Shown here: positions 42,418 through 50,254 of the stretch, piece after piece
Layout of the letters: the number at the start of each line of letters is the position of its first letter
How positions within the stretch are numbered: the stretch's first letter is position 1
NCBI GenBank assembly: GCA_913776195.1
Contig: CAJYMH010000021.1
Span: forward strand, 124,001 to 188,000
DNA length: 64,000 nt
Source: an uncultured Caulobacter sp.
GTDB taxonomy: Bacteria > Pseudomonadota > Alphaproteobacteria > Caulobacterales > Caulobacteraceae
Direction of reading: 5' to 3'
Notes under the pieces: model-generated
Database searches by the model: none
Seen by the model: only the letters and a program-made list of their open reading frames with translations
What the model was told of the DNA's origin: nothing
Position numbers and translations under genes: made by a program

Positions 42418-43143
42418 ATGACGACCGCTTCCAACAACGCCCTGCCGACCATCGGTCTGATCGGCGGCATGAGCTGGGAAAGCTCGGCGGAGTACTACCG
42501 CATCATCAACCAGCGTACCCGCTGCGCCCTGGGAGAGACCGCCTCCGCCCAATGCCTGATGTGGTCCTTCGATTTCTCGCGGATCGAGGCCCTGCAGCAC
42601 GACGGCCGCTGGGACGAGCTCACCGACCTGATGATCGACGCCGCGCGGCGGCTGGAGGCCGGCGGCGCCGACTTCCTTGTCATCTGCACCAACACCATGC
42701 ACCGCATGGCCCCGGCCATCGAGGCGGCGGTCTCCGCGCCCCTGCTGCACATCGCCGACGCAACGGGCGCACGCATCGTCGCCGACGGCCATCGCAAGGT
42801 GGGCCTGCTGGGCACCGCTTTCACCATGGAGCAGGACTTCTACAAGGGCCGCCTGGCGGAGCGTTTCGGCCTGGAGGTGATCGTCCCCTGGCCCGAGGAC
42901 CGCAAGGTCGTCCACGACGTCATCTACCAGGAGCTGATCTCCGGCCGCATCGAGCCGGCGTCGCGCGAAGCCTACCGCCAGATCATCGCCCGCCTGGTCG
43001 AGGCGGGCGCCGAGGCGATCATCCTCGGCTGCACCGAGATCATGCTGCTGGTGGGACAAGAAGACAGCGCCGTCCCCGTCTACGACACCACCAGCATCCA
43101 CGCCCACGCGGCGTGTGACCGGGCGCTGGGGATGAGGGGCTGA
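42418..43143 (+). CDS. Aspartate/glutamate racemase family protein
   Basis: This 241-residue cofactor-independent racemase has the two catalytic Cys in VICTNTMHRM and ILGCTEIMLL. The N-terminal IGLIGGMSWESSAEYYRIINQ is characteristic of the YgeA/aspartate racemase subgroup. It could make D-aspartate or D-glutamate for the cell wall or for other use, but YgeA-type enzymes have broad or unclear substrate ranges. It is a single gene, divergent from the DUF962 gene and convergent with the HerA-like gene, with a repeat element between the two stops. Confidence 0.9.
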   Translation: MTTASNNALPTIGLIGGMSWESSAEYYRIINQRTRCALGETASAQCLMWSFDFSRIEALQHDGRWDELTDLMIDAARRLEAGGADFLVICTNTMHRMAPAIEAAVSAPLLHIADATGARIVADGHRKVGLLGTAFTMEQDFYKGRLAERFGLEVIVPWPEDRKVVHDVIYQELISGRIEPASREAYRQIIARLVEAGAEAIILGCTEIMLLVGQEDSAVPVYDTTSIHAHAACDRALGMRG

Positions 43144-43152
43144 AACGCCCTG

Positions 43153-43243
43153 CGTCCTTCGACAAGCTCAGGATGACGAATTCAGAATCGGCACCTCCAC
43201 CTTCGTCATGCTGAGCGGTCGCGCAGCGACCAGTCGAAGCACG
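43153..43243. repeat. Imperfect palindromic repeat between convergent genes
   Basis: The left arm around 43153-43180 contains TTCGACAAGCTCAGGATGACG, whose inverted partner at 43203-43239 is TTCGTCATGCTGAGC...GTCGAAG. The right arm is interrupted by a small hairpin (GGTCGCGCAGCGACC). It resembles a widespread proteobacterial intergenic repeat and could act as a bidirectional terminator here. Confidence 0.7.
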
Positions 43244-43253
43244 CGACCACGCC

Positions 43254-44711
43254 CTACCGCCGCTTCAATCCCCCCAGCACGCCGCGGATCAGTTCGCGCC
43301 CCAGCTGGCTGCCGATGGTGCGCAGCATGGACTTGGTGAAGGCCTCGCCCGCCGACTGGCGGTTGGAGCGGCGCGGCGCGGCGCGCGGCCGCTCCTCGCG
43401 CTCCTCCACGCGGGCCTTGGGCTTCTGGCTCTTGGCCGCCGCCCCGGCGCGATCCTGCAACATCTCGTACGCCGACATCCGGTTCATGGGCGCGTCGTAT
43501 ATGCCTCGCACAGGGCTGCTGGCCTGAACCGCGTCGCGCTCAAAGGGCGTCGCAGGCCCGATGCGGGAATTGGGCGGCCGCACCTTCGTCCGCGCCACCA
43601 CGGTCGGCGCCCCCTTCTCGTCCAGCACCGAAACCAGCGCCTCGCCCACCCCCAGGTTCTGGATCGCCTCAGCGGTGTCGAAGGCCGGGTTGGGCCGGAA
43701 GCTTTCGGCCGCCGCCTTCAGTCCCTTCTGCTCCGAAGGCGTGTAGGCGCGCAGGGCGTGCTGCACCCGGTTGCCGAGCTGCGCCAGCACGCTGTCGGGC
43801 ACGTCCGCCGGGTTCTGGGTGACGAAATAGATGCCGACGCCCTTGGACCGGATCAGGCGAACCACCTGCTCGATCTTCTGCAACAGAGGCTTGGGCGCGT
43901 CGCGGAACAGCAGGTGCGCCTCGTCGAAGAAGAAGACCAGCTTCGGCTTCTCCGGGTCGCCCACCTCGGGCAACTCCTCGAACAGCTCGCTCATCAGCCA
44001 CAGCAGAAAGGTGGCGTAGAGCTGCGGGCTGGCGATCAGCCGGTCGGCGGCCAGCACGTTCACATAGCCGCGGCCCTGGGCGTCGGTCCGCATCAAGTCC
44101 ATCAGACGCAACGCCGGCTCGCCGAAGAACGCCTCACCGCCCTGGTTGCGCAGGGTCAGCAATTGCCGCTGCAACGCGCCCACCGTGGCGGGGGCGACAT
44201 TGCCGTACATCTGACCGATCTCCTTGGCGTTCTCCGCCAGATAGGCCAGCACCGACTGAAGGTCGTCCAGGTCCAGCAGCAGCAGCCCCTCGCGATCAGC
44301 CACCTCGAAGGCGATGTGCAGCACGCCCTCCTGCACCTCGTTCAGGTCGAACAGCCGCGCCAGCAGGGTCGGCCCCATCTCGGAGATGGTCGCCCGGATC
44401 GGATGACCCTTCTCCCCGAACAGGTCCCAGAACACCACCGGCGCGGCGGCGGGCGACAGGGTCAGGCCCATCTCGGCGGCCCGCGCCTGCATCTTCTCGT
44501 TCGGCGCCGCGACGGCGGCCACGCCCGACAGGTCGCCCTTCACGTCGGCGGTGAACACCGGCACTCCGGCGTCGGAAAAGCCCTGCGCCAGCACCTGCAG
44601 GGTGACCGTCTTCCCCGTCCCGGTAGCCCCGGCGATGATCCCGTGGCGATTGGCGCGGTCGAGGCGCAAGCCCTCCGGCTTGTCCGAAAAGCCGATCATG
44701 AGCTCGGTCAT
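43254..44711 (-). CDS. HerA-like ATPase (DUF853/YjgR)
   Basis: This 485-residue P-loop ATPase belongs to the HerA-FtsK group, DUF853 branch. Walker A is GATGTGKT at residues 28-35, and Walker B is [13 protein letters not shown]. An arginine-finger region lies in [29 protein letters not shown]. The C-terminus is basic and Arg-rich (KRSNRQ, LGGLKRR), which fits nucleic acid contact. I chose ATG 44711 ([14 protein letters not shown]), the family start; the longer frame is not conserved in character. It is downstream of the 44783 gene on the same strand. The biological role of YjgR proteins is unknown. Confidence 0.88.
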   Translation of the reverse strand: MTELMIGFSDKPEGLRLDRANRHGIIAGATGTGKTVTLQVLAQGFSDAGVPVFTADVKGDLSGVAAVAAPNEKMQARAAEMGLTLSPAAAPVVFWDLFGEKGHPIRATISEMGPTLLARLFDLNEVQEGVLHIAFEVADREGLLLLDLDDLQSVLAYLAENAKEIGQMYGNVAPATVGALQRQLLTLRNQGGEAFFGEPALRLMDLMRTDAQGRGYVNVLAADRLIASPQLYATFLLWLMSELFEELPEVGDPEKPKLVFFFDEAHLLFRDAPKPLLQKIEQVVRLIRSKGVGIYFVTQNPADVPDSVLAQLGNRVQHALRAYTPSEQKGLKAAAESFRPNPAFDTAEAIQNLGVGEALVSVLDEKGAPTVVARTKVRPPNSRIGPATPFERDAVQASSPVRGIYDAPMNRMSAYEMLQDRAGAAAKSQKPKARVEEREERPRAAPRRSNRQSAGEAFTKSMLRTIGSQLGRELIRGVLGGLKRR

Positions 44712-44782
44712 ACGCAAAGCCTCCGTGGCGTCTGGGCGCCAGCTTAAACGCCCAGAACGGTAAGGCGAACCAGGATCGCGTC

Positions 44783-45232
44783 TCAACCTCGCACGAACGC
44801 CATCACCCAGTTGGTCTCCCAGGTCTGGCCTCCGTCCAGGGAATAGGCCTGGCTCCAGCGCGCGCTGTCGGCCTCGATATGCGACCAGGTATAGCGGGCG
44901 CGGATCGGACGCCCTTCATCGACGTCGTCGCCCTCGAAGACGCCGACGCCGTTCTCGAAGCGCCCATGCACCGGCGGCTGCAGCAGGCCGTCCGCCGGAT
45001 TCACCCAATAGATCGACCACCGTCCCGCCGCCGGATCGAACGTCCGCAGTGCGAAGCCGAACGGCACGCCGTCCGTGCGATGCTCCTCCACATTGACCAG
45101 CCCATCCAGGCGCGGCTCGCAGGTGACGACGGTCTCGAAGCCGCTCCAGTCGTCGACCCCCACATGGCGCTGCTTCAGGCGCCGGTGGCTCACGTCCCAG
45201 CGGCCGAACAGGAAGTCGAAATCGGATGTCAT
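44783..45232 (-). CDS. Uncharacterised beta-rich cytosolic protein
   Basis: This 149-residue protein has no signal peptide. It starts [18 protein letters not shown] and ends [21 protein letters not shown]. The FGRWDV...TWETNW pattern recalls the lipocalin-like DUF1579 group, but I cannot assign a function. A TGCTG(N)CA inverted repeat at 45274-45294, about 42 bases upstream of its start, matches the repeat in front of the YafY-type regulator gene, so it is probably a target of that regulator. The HerA-like gene follows 71 bases later and may share the message. Confidence 0.75.
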   Translation of the reverse strand: MTSDFDFLFGRWDVSHRRLKQRHVGVDDWSGFETVVTCEPRLDGLVNVEEHRTDGVPFGFALRTFDPAAGRWSIYWVNPADGLLQPPVHGRFENGVGVFEGDDVDEGRPIRARYTWSHIEADSARWSQAYSLDGGQTWETNWVMAFVRG

Positions 45233-45273
45233 GAAACAGCCCCCATGGATTGATGGGATGTTCTATCCGCGCT

Positions 45274-45294
45274 TGCTGTCAGCTGATGTCAGCA
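45274..45294. promoter_or_regulatory. Putative WYL-regulator operator, site A
   Basis: TGCTGTCA (45274-45281) and TGTCAGCA (45287-45294) form an inverted repeat (7 of 8 positions) with a 5-base centre. The same half-sites occur at 46120-46141 in the regulator's own control region. It lies upstream of the 45232 gene. Confidence 0.55.
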
Positions 45295-45375
45295 GCCGTA
45301 GCCGCCATTCAGTAAACCTTGCAAACCACCGGCGGCAGAGCGGAGACTTCGTCACTCAAATAGTGCGCCGCAAGC

Positions 45376-46098
45376 CTAACAGTCCGACTTGGACAGTTCC
45401 GCCTCGCGCCTTCGCCGCTCAATCTCCATGTACTTGCGCCATTTGGTGCGCAGCACGGCGGGTCTTTCGGGGAAGCGCTCATTGAGGAATTCGGCGCCCG
45501 CAACCCGGTCGGTGCGGAAGGTGCGAAAATCCCTACGCAGCTCGCACCAGGCGATCAGCAGCCGCACCGTCTCCATGTAACCCACCGTCACCGGCCAGAT
45601 GGTCCGCAGGCTCGGCCGCCCCTGCTCGTCGCGATAGTCCAGTACGATCTTGCAGCCGGTGCGGATCGAAGCGCGCACCTGGCCCATGTCGATGGAATCC
45701 GGCTGCACGTTCCAGGAATTGAACGCCCGCCCGGCCGGCTCCAGCACGTGGGGTCGCAAGGTCTCGGGGACGGCGCTGGCGATCTTGGCGATCAGGTCCT
45801 CAGCGGCCCGCGCCAGGGCGGGGTCGCCCCGCCCTGCGACCCATTGCGCGCCCAGCACGGCGGCTTCGATCTCGTCGGGGGTCAGCATCAAAGGCGGCAT
45901 GTCGTATCCGTCCTCCAGCACGTAGCCCAGGCCGGCCTCGCCCCGGATCGGAGCGCGCTGACCCATCAGGGCCGCGATGTCGCGATAGACGCTGCGTTTG
46001 GACGTCTCCAGCTCCACCGCGATCGCATCCGCCGTGATCGGCCCTCGGGCCCGGCGAAGGATCTGGATGATCTGGAAAAGGCGTTCGGCGCGTCGCAT
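45376..46098 (-). CDS. YafY-type transcriptional regulator (HTH-11 plus WYL)
   Basis: This 240-residue regulator has an N-terminal HTH-11 winged helix (MRRAERLFQIIQILRRARGPITADAIAVELETSKRSVYRDIAAL) and a WYL sensor domain at about residues 135-205 (IRTGCKIVLDYRDEQGRPSLRTIWPVTVGYMETVRLLIAWCELRRDFRTFRTDRV). WYL proteins bind small ligands or nucleotides. It is divergent from a GST gene, and the 105-base space between them holds an inverted repeat that also occurs upstream of the 45232 gene. Autoregulation and control of both neighbours are inferred from these sites. Confidence 0.9.
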   Translation of the reverse strand: MRRAERLFQIIQILRRARGPITADAIAVELETSKRSVYRDIAALMGQRAPIRGEAGLGYVLEDGYDMPPLMLTPDEIEAAVLGAQWVAGRGDPALARAAEDLIAKIASAVPETLRPHVLEPAGRAFNSWNVQPDSIDMGQVRASIRTGCKIVLDYRDEQGRPSLRTIWPVTVGYMETVRLLIAWCELRRDFRTFRTDRVAGAEFLNERFPERPAVLRTKWRKYMEIERRRREAELSKSDC

Positions 46099-46119
46099 GG
46101 CGGACCTCTAGCTGAGCCA

Positions 46120-46141
46120 TGCTGACAGCATGCTGGCAGCA
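46120..46141. promoter_or_regulatory. Putative WYL-regulator operator, site B
   Basis: TGCTGACA (46120-46127) and TGGCAGCA (46134-46141) form an inverted repeat (7 of 8 positions) with a 6-base centre, between the divergent regulator and GST genes. It shares half-sites with site A at 45274-45294. A further TGCTG at 46131-46135 overlaps the right arm. Confidence 0.55.
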
Positions 46142-46203
46142 GCGTGGCGGTAGCAAGTCCATGTCGGCCGCCGCATCGGGGCCGCGACAATGGAGGGACA
46201 GCG

Positions 46204-46932
46204 ATGATCAAGCTCTATGGCGCCGGCGAAGGCTTCGGCCTGCCCGAATACAGCCCCTACGCCTGCAAGACCGAGGTGCAGCTGCAGATGGCGGGTCTGG
46301 CCTATGTGAAGGACCGCGCCCCGCCTCACTTGTCGCCCAAGGGCCAGCTGCCCTTCATCGACGACAACGGAAAGATCGTCGCCGACTCCACCTTCATCCG
46401 CGTCCACATCGAAGAAACCTACGGCGTCGATCTCGACGCCGGCCTCAGCAACGCCCAGCGTGGTCAGGCCTGGGCCGTCGAGCGAATGATCGAGAACCAC
46501 TTCGGCTGGGTGTCGGCCTGGACCCGCTTCATGATTCCCGAGAATTACGAGAAGGGTCCCGCCCGCTGGTTCGATCACCTTCCCGCCGATCAGGCAGAGC
46601 AGATGCGCGCCGTGGTCATGGACAAGGTGCAGGCCAACCTGATGTCCGTCGGGATCGGCCGCCACACGCCCAACGAGATCCTCGCCATGGGCGACTGGTC
46701 GCTGCAGTCCCTGTCGGCGATCCTGGAGTGCAAGCCCTACCTGATGGGCGACCGCCCCGCCGGGGTCGACGCTGTCGCCTTCGCCATGCTCGCCGGACTT
46801 ATGACGCCCTTCTTCGACAGCCCCCTGCGCCGCCGGGCCGAGCGCTACGGCAATCTCGTCGCCTATGTGGACCGTATGATGGCCCGCTGCTATCCGGACC
46901 ACCCCTGGGGCGAACTTCAGATCGCCGCCTAG
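46204..46932 (+). CDS. Glutathione S-transferase family protein
   Basis: This 242-residue GST has an N-terminal thioredoxin-like domain: IKLYGAGEGFGLPEYSPYACKTEVQLQMAGLAYVKD, then SPKGQLPFIDDNGKIVADSTFIRVHIEE, where the cis-Pro and the DS pair bind glutathione. The C-terminal helical domain ends near RMMARCYPDHPWGE. The start at 46204 is set by GGAGGGA about 7 bases upstream. It is divergent from the YafY-type regulator, an arrangement I recall from other alphaproteobacteria, and probably takes part in detoxification controlled by it. Substrate unknown. Confidence 0.9.
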   Translation: MIKLYGAGEGFGLPEYSPYACKTEVQLQMAGLAYVKDRAPPHLSPKGQLPFIDDNGKIVADSTFIRVHIEETYGVDLDAGLSNAQRGQAWAVERMIENHFGWVSAWTRFMIPENYEKGPARWFDHLPADQAEQMRAVVMDKVQANLMSVGIGRHTPNEILAMGDWSLQSLSAILECKPYLMGDRPAGVDAVAFAMLAGLMTPFFDSPLRRRAERYGNLVAYVDRMMARCYPDHPWGELQIAA

Positions 46933-46936
46933 TCGG

Positions 46937-47443
46937 TCAATGCGGCCAGACCTCCTTTAGCACCGAGACCTGGCCGTTCTTGACCATGATCTCCAGCGAG
47001 GGATCCTTCGGAACGCCCGCCGCGAACAGCTCGTAGATCACCGAGCCGTCGGTCTGCTTGCTTTCGATCACCCGCACGGGCTCGACCTTCTTCTCGGCCT
47101 TGGCCGCTGCGGCCCGAACCTCGGCGGGGGCGGCGGTCCAGGCGATATCGCGCTGGATCTCCACCACGCTGTAGGCGCCATCGCCGGTTTGCATGACGTC
47201 CAGCTCGATCTCACCGTCCGGCGTCGTGCCCTCCACATCGAAGTAGATGCGGCCTTCGCGCTCCTTCTTCTGCGCCTCGGTGATGGTGATGCCGGGCGCC
47301 GTTCCCTTGACCAGGGCGGTGACCGCCGACGGCAGCTCGGCCGGCTTCAGCTCGGTGATCTTGGTGATCGGCTGAGCGTGAGCGGCGGCCGTGAGGGCGG
47401 CGCTGGCGCTCATCGCCAGAAGAAAGGGGCGTGCTTTGGACAT
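46937..47443 (-). CDS. Exported PepSY-like protein
   Basis: This 168-residue periplasmic protein has a signal peptide (MSKARPFLLAMSASAALTAAAHAQ). The body LPSAVTALVKGTAPGITITEAQKKEREGRIYFDVEGTTPDGEIELDVMQTGDG has the pattern of PepSY-like domains, which occur as protease inhibitors or sensor parts. I chose ATG 47443 because GAGGAG is just upstream; the longer frame adds nine residues. It converges on the GST gene, 4 bases apart, and lies downstream of an outer-membrane protein gene. Function not known. Confidence 0.72.
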   Translation of the reverse strand: MSKARPFLLAMSASAALTAAAHAQPITKITELKPAELPSAVTALVKGTAPGITITEAQKKEREGRIYFDVEGTTPDGEIELDVMQTGDGAYSVVEIQRDIAWTAAPAEVRAAAAKAEKKVEPVRVIESKQTDGSVIYELFAAGVPKDPSLEIMVKNGQVSVLKEVWPH

Positions 47444-47493
47444 AGGCGCTCCTCGAATTGAGGCCCGCACAATGGCCCAAGCCGGACGCGCGC

Positions 47494-47523
47494 AAAAGGC
47501 CCGGCGCGCGAACGCCGGGCCTT
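47494..47523 (-). terminator. Terminator of the outer-membrane protein gene
   Basis: On the minus strand AAGGCCCGGCG (47523-47513) pairs with CGCCGGGCCTT (47506-47496) around a 6-base loop and is followed by TT. It stands directly after the outer-membrane protein stop at 47543. Confidence 0.78.
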
Positions 47524-47542
47524 CGACCTCATGCGACGAGGA

Positions 47543-48373
47543 TCAGAATCGGTAGCTTGCGGTCATACGGACCGAATGCAGCTGCGTCAGGTCCTTGGAC
47601 CGGCGCATATCCGTGCCCGCGCTGTTGACCAGCAGGAACGGGTTGCCGGCCGGGGCCGGACCGCCGGCCCGAGCCGTCGCGCCCTCATTGTCGAAGTTGC
47701 TGTACAGGTACTCGACGCCCAGGGAGACGTCGTCGGTCAGCTTGCGCTCGTAGCCGCCGCCGACCTGATAGCCGTTCACCCACTTGTCGTCGTTCGTGAC
47801 GGTGAAGGTGTTGGCGCGATTGCTGGTGGTGAAACGGTCGCGCATCTCGGCCCGCGCGACGCCGCCCGTGGCGTACAGCAGGTTGTCGCCCATCGCGTAA
47901 CCGGCCCGGGCCCGCAGGGCGCCCCAGCCGTTCAGCTCACGGCTGAAGGTGTAGAAGGCCGGCGTGGTCGAGAAGCTGGTGACGTCGTCGTCCAGGTTCA
48001 GGCGGGTGACCTCGGCGACGCCGCCGACCACCCAGTTTCCGAACTGCCAGTCATAGCCGGCCCGGGCGCCGAACTCGAAGTTGCTATCCTTGTCGCCGGT
48101 ACAGCCGGCTCCACGGGCCGCGCCGCGCGCGATCCCGTCGCACGACCCGGGCGAGAACGCGTCGGCCCCGGCGCCCGTACGCACCGTGTCGTTGAACTGA
48201 CCGTCCAGATTGGTGTCGAACACCAGGCGCTCGCCGTCGGCGTTGGCGCGCTGTCCCCATCCCATCTGGGCGCCCACATAGCCCCCGGACCAGTCGCGGG
48301 TGGTTTGGGCGGAGGCGGCCGAACCGGCGGCGACAGCCGCCACGGCGGCGGCGGTGAGGAGCAGATGCTTCAT
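47543..48373 (-). CDS. Outer-membrane beta-barrel protein
   Basis: This 276-residue porin-like protein of the OmpA-like/Omp25-type barrel group has a signal peptide (MKHLLLTAAAVAAVAAGSAASAQ). The body starts DWSGGYVGAQMGWGQ and contains alternating-residue beta strands such as FEFGARAGYDWQFGNWVVGGVAEV, LRARAGYAMGDNLLYATGGVA and VGGGYERKLTDDVSLGVEYLYSNF. It ends VRMTASYRF, with the terminal Phe used by the Bam machinery. I chose ATG 48373 because the longer frame would hide the signal peptide. Two Cys in the first large loop region (SCDGIARGAARGAGC) may form a disulfide. Transport specificity is unknown. Confidence 0.85.
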   Translation of the reverse strand: MKHLLLTAAAVAAVAAGSAASAQTTRDWSGGYVGAQMGWGQRANADGERLVFDTNLDGQFNDTVRTGAGADAFSPGSCDGIARGAARGAGCTGDKDSNFEFGARAGYDWQFGNWVVGGVAEVTRLNLDDDVTSFSTTPAFYTFSRELNGWGALRARAGYAMGDNLLYATGGVARAEMRDRFTTSNRANTFTVTNDDKWVNGYQVGGGYERKLTDDVSLGVEYLYSNFDNEGATARAGGPAPAGNPFLLVNSAGTDMRRSKDLTQLHSVRMTASYRF

Positions 48374-48623
48374 GCGTAATCCATTCACTGACGGCGACCC
48401 CCGCCGATCGGAGGCGTCGAATGAGGTACGCAACGCACCGGCGCCCGGATGCGGCGTAGCCAAAATGACACAGACGACGATATGCGGACCAAGCTTGAGC
48501 GCGACGGAAAAGCCTTGCCTTTCAACGCATGGTGAAGCTCAAACCTTGCAACGGCGGGCCTGCTGGCCCGTTGAACAGACCTGCCAGGCGCATCCTGTCG
48601 CGCCGGAATCAAAGTGAGTAAAA

Positions 48624-49103
48624 ATGAGCGTCGCCTTCACCCGGGAAGAGGATCACGAAGCCACTGCCGCGGATCTGCCGGACCGGCCGATCTCGACCCA
48701 CGCCAATCTGGTCACGCCCGAGGGCCTGGCCATGATCGAGGCTGAACTGGCCGAGGCCCGCGCCGCCTACGCCGCCGCCCAGGCGGCCGGCGACGTCAGC
48801 GCCGACCGCACCGCCATGGCCCGCGCCACCCGCGATCTGCGCTACTGGTCCGCCCGCCGCGCCAGCGCCCAGCTGGTCGAGCCGACGCCCGACGCCCAGG
48901 TCGTCACTTTCGGCGGTCAGGTCACCTTCGACCGCGAGGACGGCCGTCGCCAGACCTTCCGCATCGTTGGCGAGGACGAGGCCGATCCGGCCAAGGGCGC
49001 GGTCTCCTACGTCTCGCCCCTGGCCCAGGCGGTCCTCGGCAAGGCCGTGGGCGACGAGGCGATGGTGGCGGGGTCGGAAGTGGAGATCGTAGCGCTGGGG
49101 TGA
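48624..49103 (+). CDS. GreA/GreB-like protein
   Basis: This 159-residue protein has the fold pattern of transcript cleavage factors. The N-terminal coiled coil (about residues 26-85, LVTPEGLAMIEAELAEARAAYAAAQAAGD) is followed by a globular C-terminal domain (VTFGGQVTFDREDGRRQTFRIVGEDEADPAKGAVSYVSPLAQAVLGKAVGDEA). The coil lacks the usual acidic DE tip of true Gre factors (the region reads AAGDVSADRTAM), so it may modulate RNA polymerase without stimulating cleavage. It is a short stand-alone gene with a 250-base gap upstream that shows nothing else. Confidence 0.82.
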   Translation: MSVAFTREEDHEATAADLPDRPISTHANLVTPEGLAMIEAELAEARAAYAAAQAAGDVSADRTAMARATRDLRYWSARRASAQLVEPTPDAQVVTFGGQVTFDREDGRRQTFRIVGEDEADPAKGAVSYVSPLAQAVLGKAVGDEAMVAGSEVEIVALG

Positions 49104-49114
49104 GGCCCTCCGCC

Positions 49115-49489
49115 CTATCCCCCCAGGAACATCCGCACGTTCTTGGCCAGGAACTTGGGATCGAAGGGCTTGGTCACCGCCCCCTTGCCGCCCATGGCCC
49201 GCAGCTCCTGCAGAGTCACCGCGTGCGAGTGGCCGGTGACGAACACCACCGGCGTCTCGCCATGCCCCGGCAGCTTGCGCATCTCCTGCAGCACGGTCAG
49301 GCCGTCCATCCCCGGCATCACCAGGTCCAGCAGCACCGCGTCCGGATGATGTCGCTCCAAGATCGACAGCGCCTCCTCGCCCGACGACGCATAGGTCACC
49401 TTCATCTGCGGATCGAGCGACAGGGCGGCGTCCGCCAGGTCATGCATGTCGGGGTCGTCATCGACATAGAGCAGGTCCAGGGGGCGCAT
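49115..49489 (-). CDS. CheY-like single-domain response regulator
   Basis: This 124-residue receiver domain has no output domain. The acidic pocket is in LLYVDDDPD (Asp10-12), the phospho-acceptor Asp55 is in AVLLDLVMPGMDG, Thr85 is in VVFVTGHSH and Lys107 is in AVTKPFDP. I chose ATG 49489 because GAGG lies 7 bases upstream; ATG 49495 is too close to it. A cognate kinase is not in the window. It may act by protein contact as CheY and DivK do. It converges on the GreA-like gene, 11 bases between stops. Confidence 0.9.
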   Translation of the reverse strand: MRPLDLLYVDDDPDMHDLADAALSLDPQMKVTYASSGEEALSILERHHPDAVLLDLVMPGMDGLTVLQEMRKLPGHGETPVVFVTGHSHAVTLQELRAMGGKGAVTKPFDPKFLAKNVRMFLGG

Positions 49490-49641
49490 GGGCATCCTCA
49501 CACAACGCGGAGCGGCGGATTGAGTATTCACCGCCCCGCCTGCGGCGCCTAGCCGCTGCGGCAGTCCGGCGTCTGCTCATCTTGCGTTCATCATGCTGTC
49601 GTAACCTCGTCGTGCAAGTGCAACAGCAAGGCCAGACTCTC

Positions 49642-49857
49642 ATGCGACAGCGTCAACTCCTCGACGCCTTCGTGCTCGAACTCAACAACACCGCGGCGGC
49701 CCGCGAGGCGTTTGAAAGCCTCCCCACGCCCCTGAAGTCCGGTGCGGAACTGCTGATCCGCCACGACAGCGCCCAGATCGCCACCCCGTCGGCGGACGCG
49801 GTGGAATGGCTGAAAACCTACTACGCCAGCCATGGCGGCGAGGTCCTCGCCGCTTAG
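49642..49857 (+). CDS. Small hypothetical protein
   Basis: This is a 71-residue acidic helical protein (MRQRQLLDAFVLELNNTAAAREAFESLPTPLKSGAELLIRHD, ending WLKTYYASHGGEVLAA). No signal peptide or metal motif is seen, and I do not recognise the family. It lies upstream of and divergent from the response regulator gene. The start at 49642 is the most likely ATG; an in-frame ATG at 49582 would give 91 residues. Translation is supported only by an open frame and codon composition like the neighbours. Confidence 0.5.
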   Translation: MRQRQLLDAFVLELNNTAAAREAFESLPTPLKSGAELLIRHDSAQIATPSADAVEWLKTYYASHGGEVLAA

Positions 49858-49901
49858 AGGCAAGAAGAGCCGGCGAGGCCCTCGCCGCTTGAGCGCAAAA
49901 T

Positions 49902-49973
49902 CCGCTCATCCCCGCGAAGGCGGGGACCCAAGCTGAGATGCGTATGGATCCCCGCCTTCGCGGGGATGAGCGG
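49902..49973. repeat. Palindromic repeat element, intergenic copy
   Basis: The left arm at 49902-49933 and the right arm at 49944-49973 pair through GATCCCCGCCTTCGCGGGGATGAGCGG-type sequence around a 10-base centre. The left arm differs from that of the copy in the hydantoinase gene at only two positions. The gap 49858-50254 holds this element, a hairpin and a promoter candidate, but no credible gene. Confidence 0.85.
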
Positions 49974-50016
49974 CGGTGGGTGCGATGCCCCCAATTTGAT
50001 CCCACCTTCGACCATG

Positions 50017-50047
50017 CGAAAAGGGCGACGCCTTTCGGCGCCGCCCT
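50017..50047 (-). terminator. Terminator-like hairpin on the minus strand without a gene
   Basis: On the minus strand AGGGCGGCGCC (50047-50037) pairs with GGCGTCGCCCT (50032-50022) through 10 of 11 positions around a GAAA tetraloop. TTTT follows. No convincing minus-strand gene lies upstream of it between 50048 and 50254. Confidence 0.6.
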
Positions 50048-50137
50048 CGTCGGTCGTCACGCAGCTGTAGGGGGATCAACTGCTGCAAGAGCTCAACAAG
50101 TCTCCGACTCCTGCAGACTGCGTGATCTCAAAACGAA

Positions 50138-50156
50138 AAACAACCTATAATTGTTT
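50138..50156 (+). promoter_or_regulatory. Candidate promoter with inverted repeat
   Basis: A consensus -10 TATAAT lies at 50146-50151 within an AT-rich patch and is flanked by AAACAA (50138-50143) and TTGTTT (50151-50156), a 6-base inverted repeat. It could drive the PEBP gene at 50255. No clear -35 is visible. Confidence 0.4.
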
Positions 50157-50254
50157 GAAGCGGATGATCCTATTGGAACGGCCAAGCTTGGAGCCGGACC
50201 GGCCCGCCAGGGGTTTCTAAGGTTCCAGCCGCCGTTCAAGGAGCGCCGTCCGCC

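Noticed and set aside
49854-50088. Small minus-strand frames containing PLIPAKAGIH-type sequence
   Set aside because: This peptide arises from translating the palindromic repeat at 49902-49973 and is often annotated wrongly as a protein.
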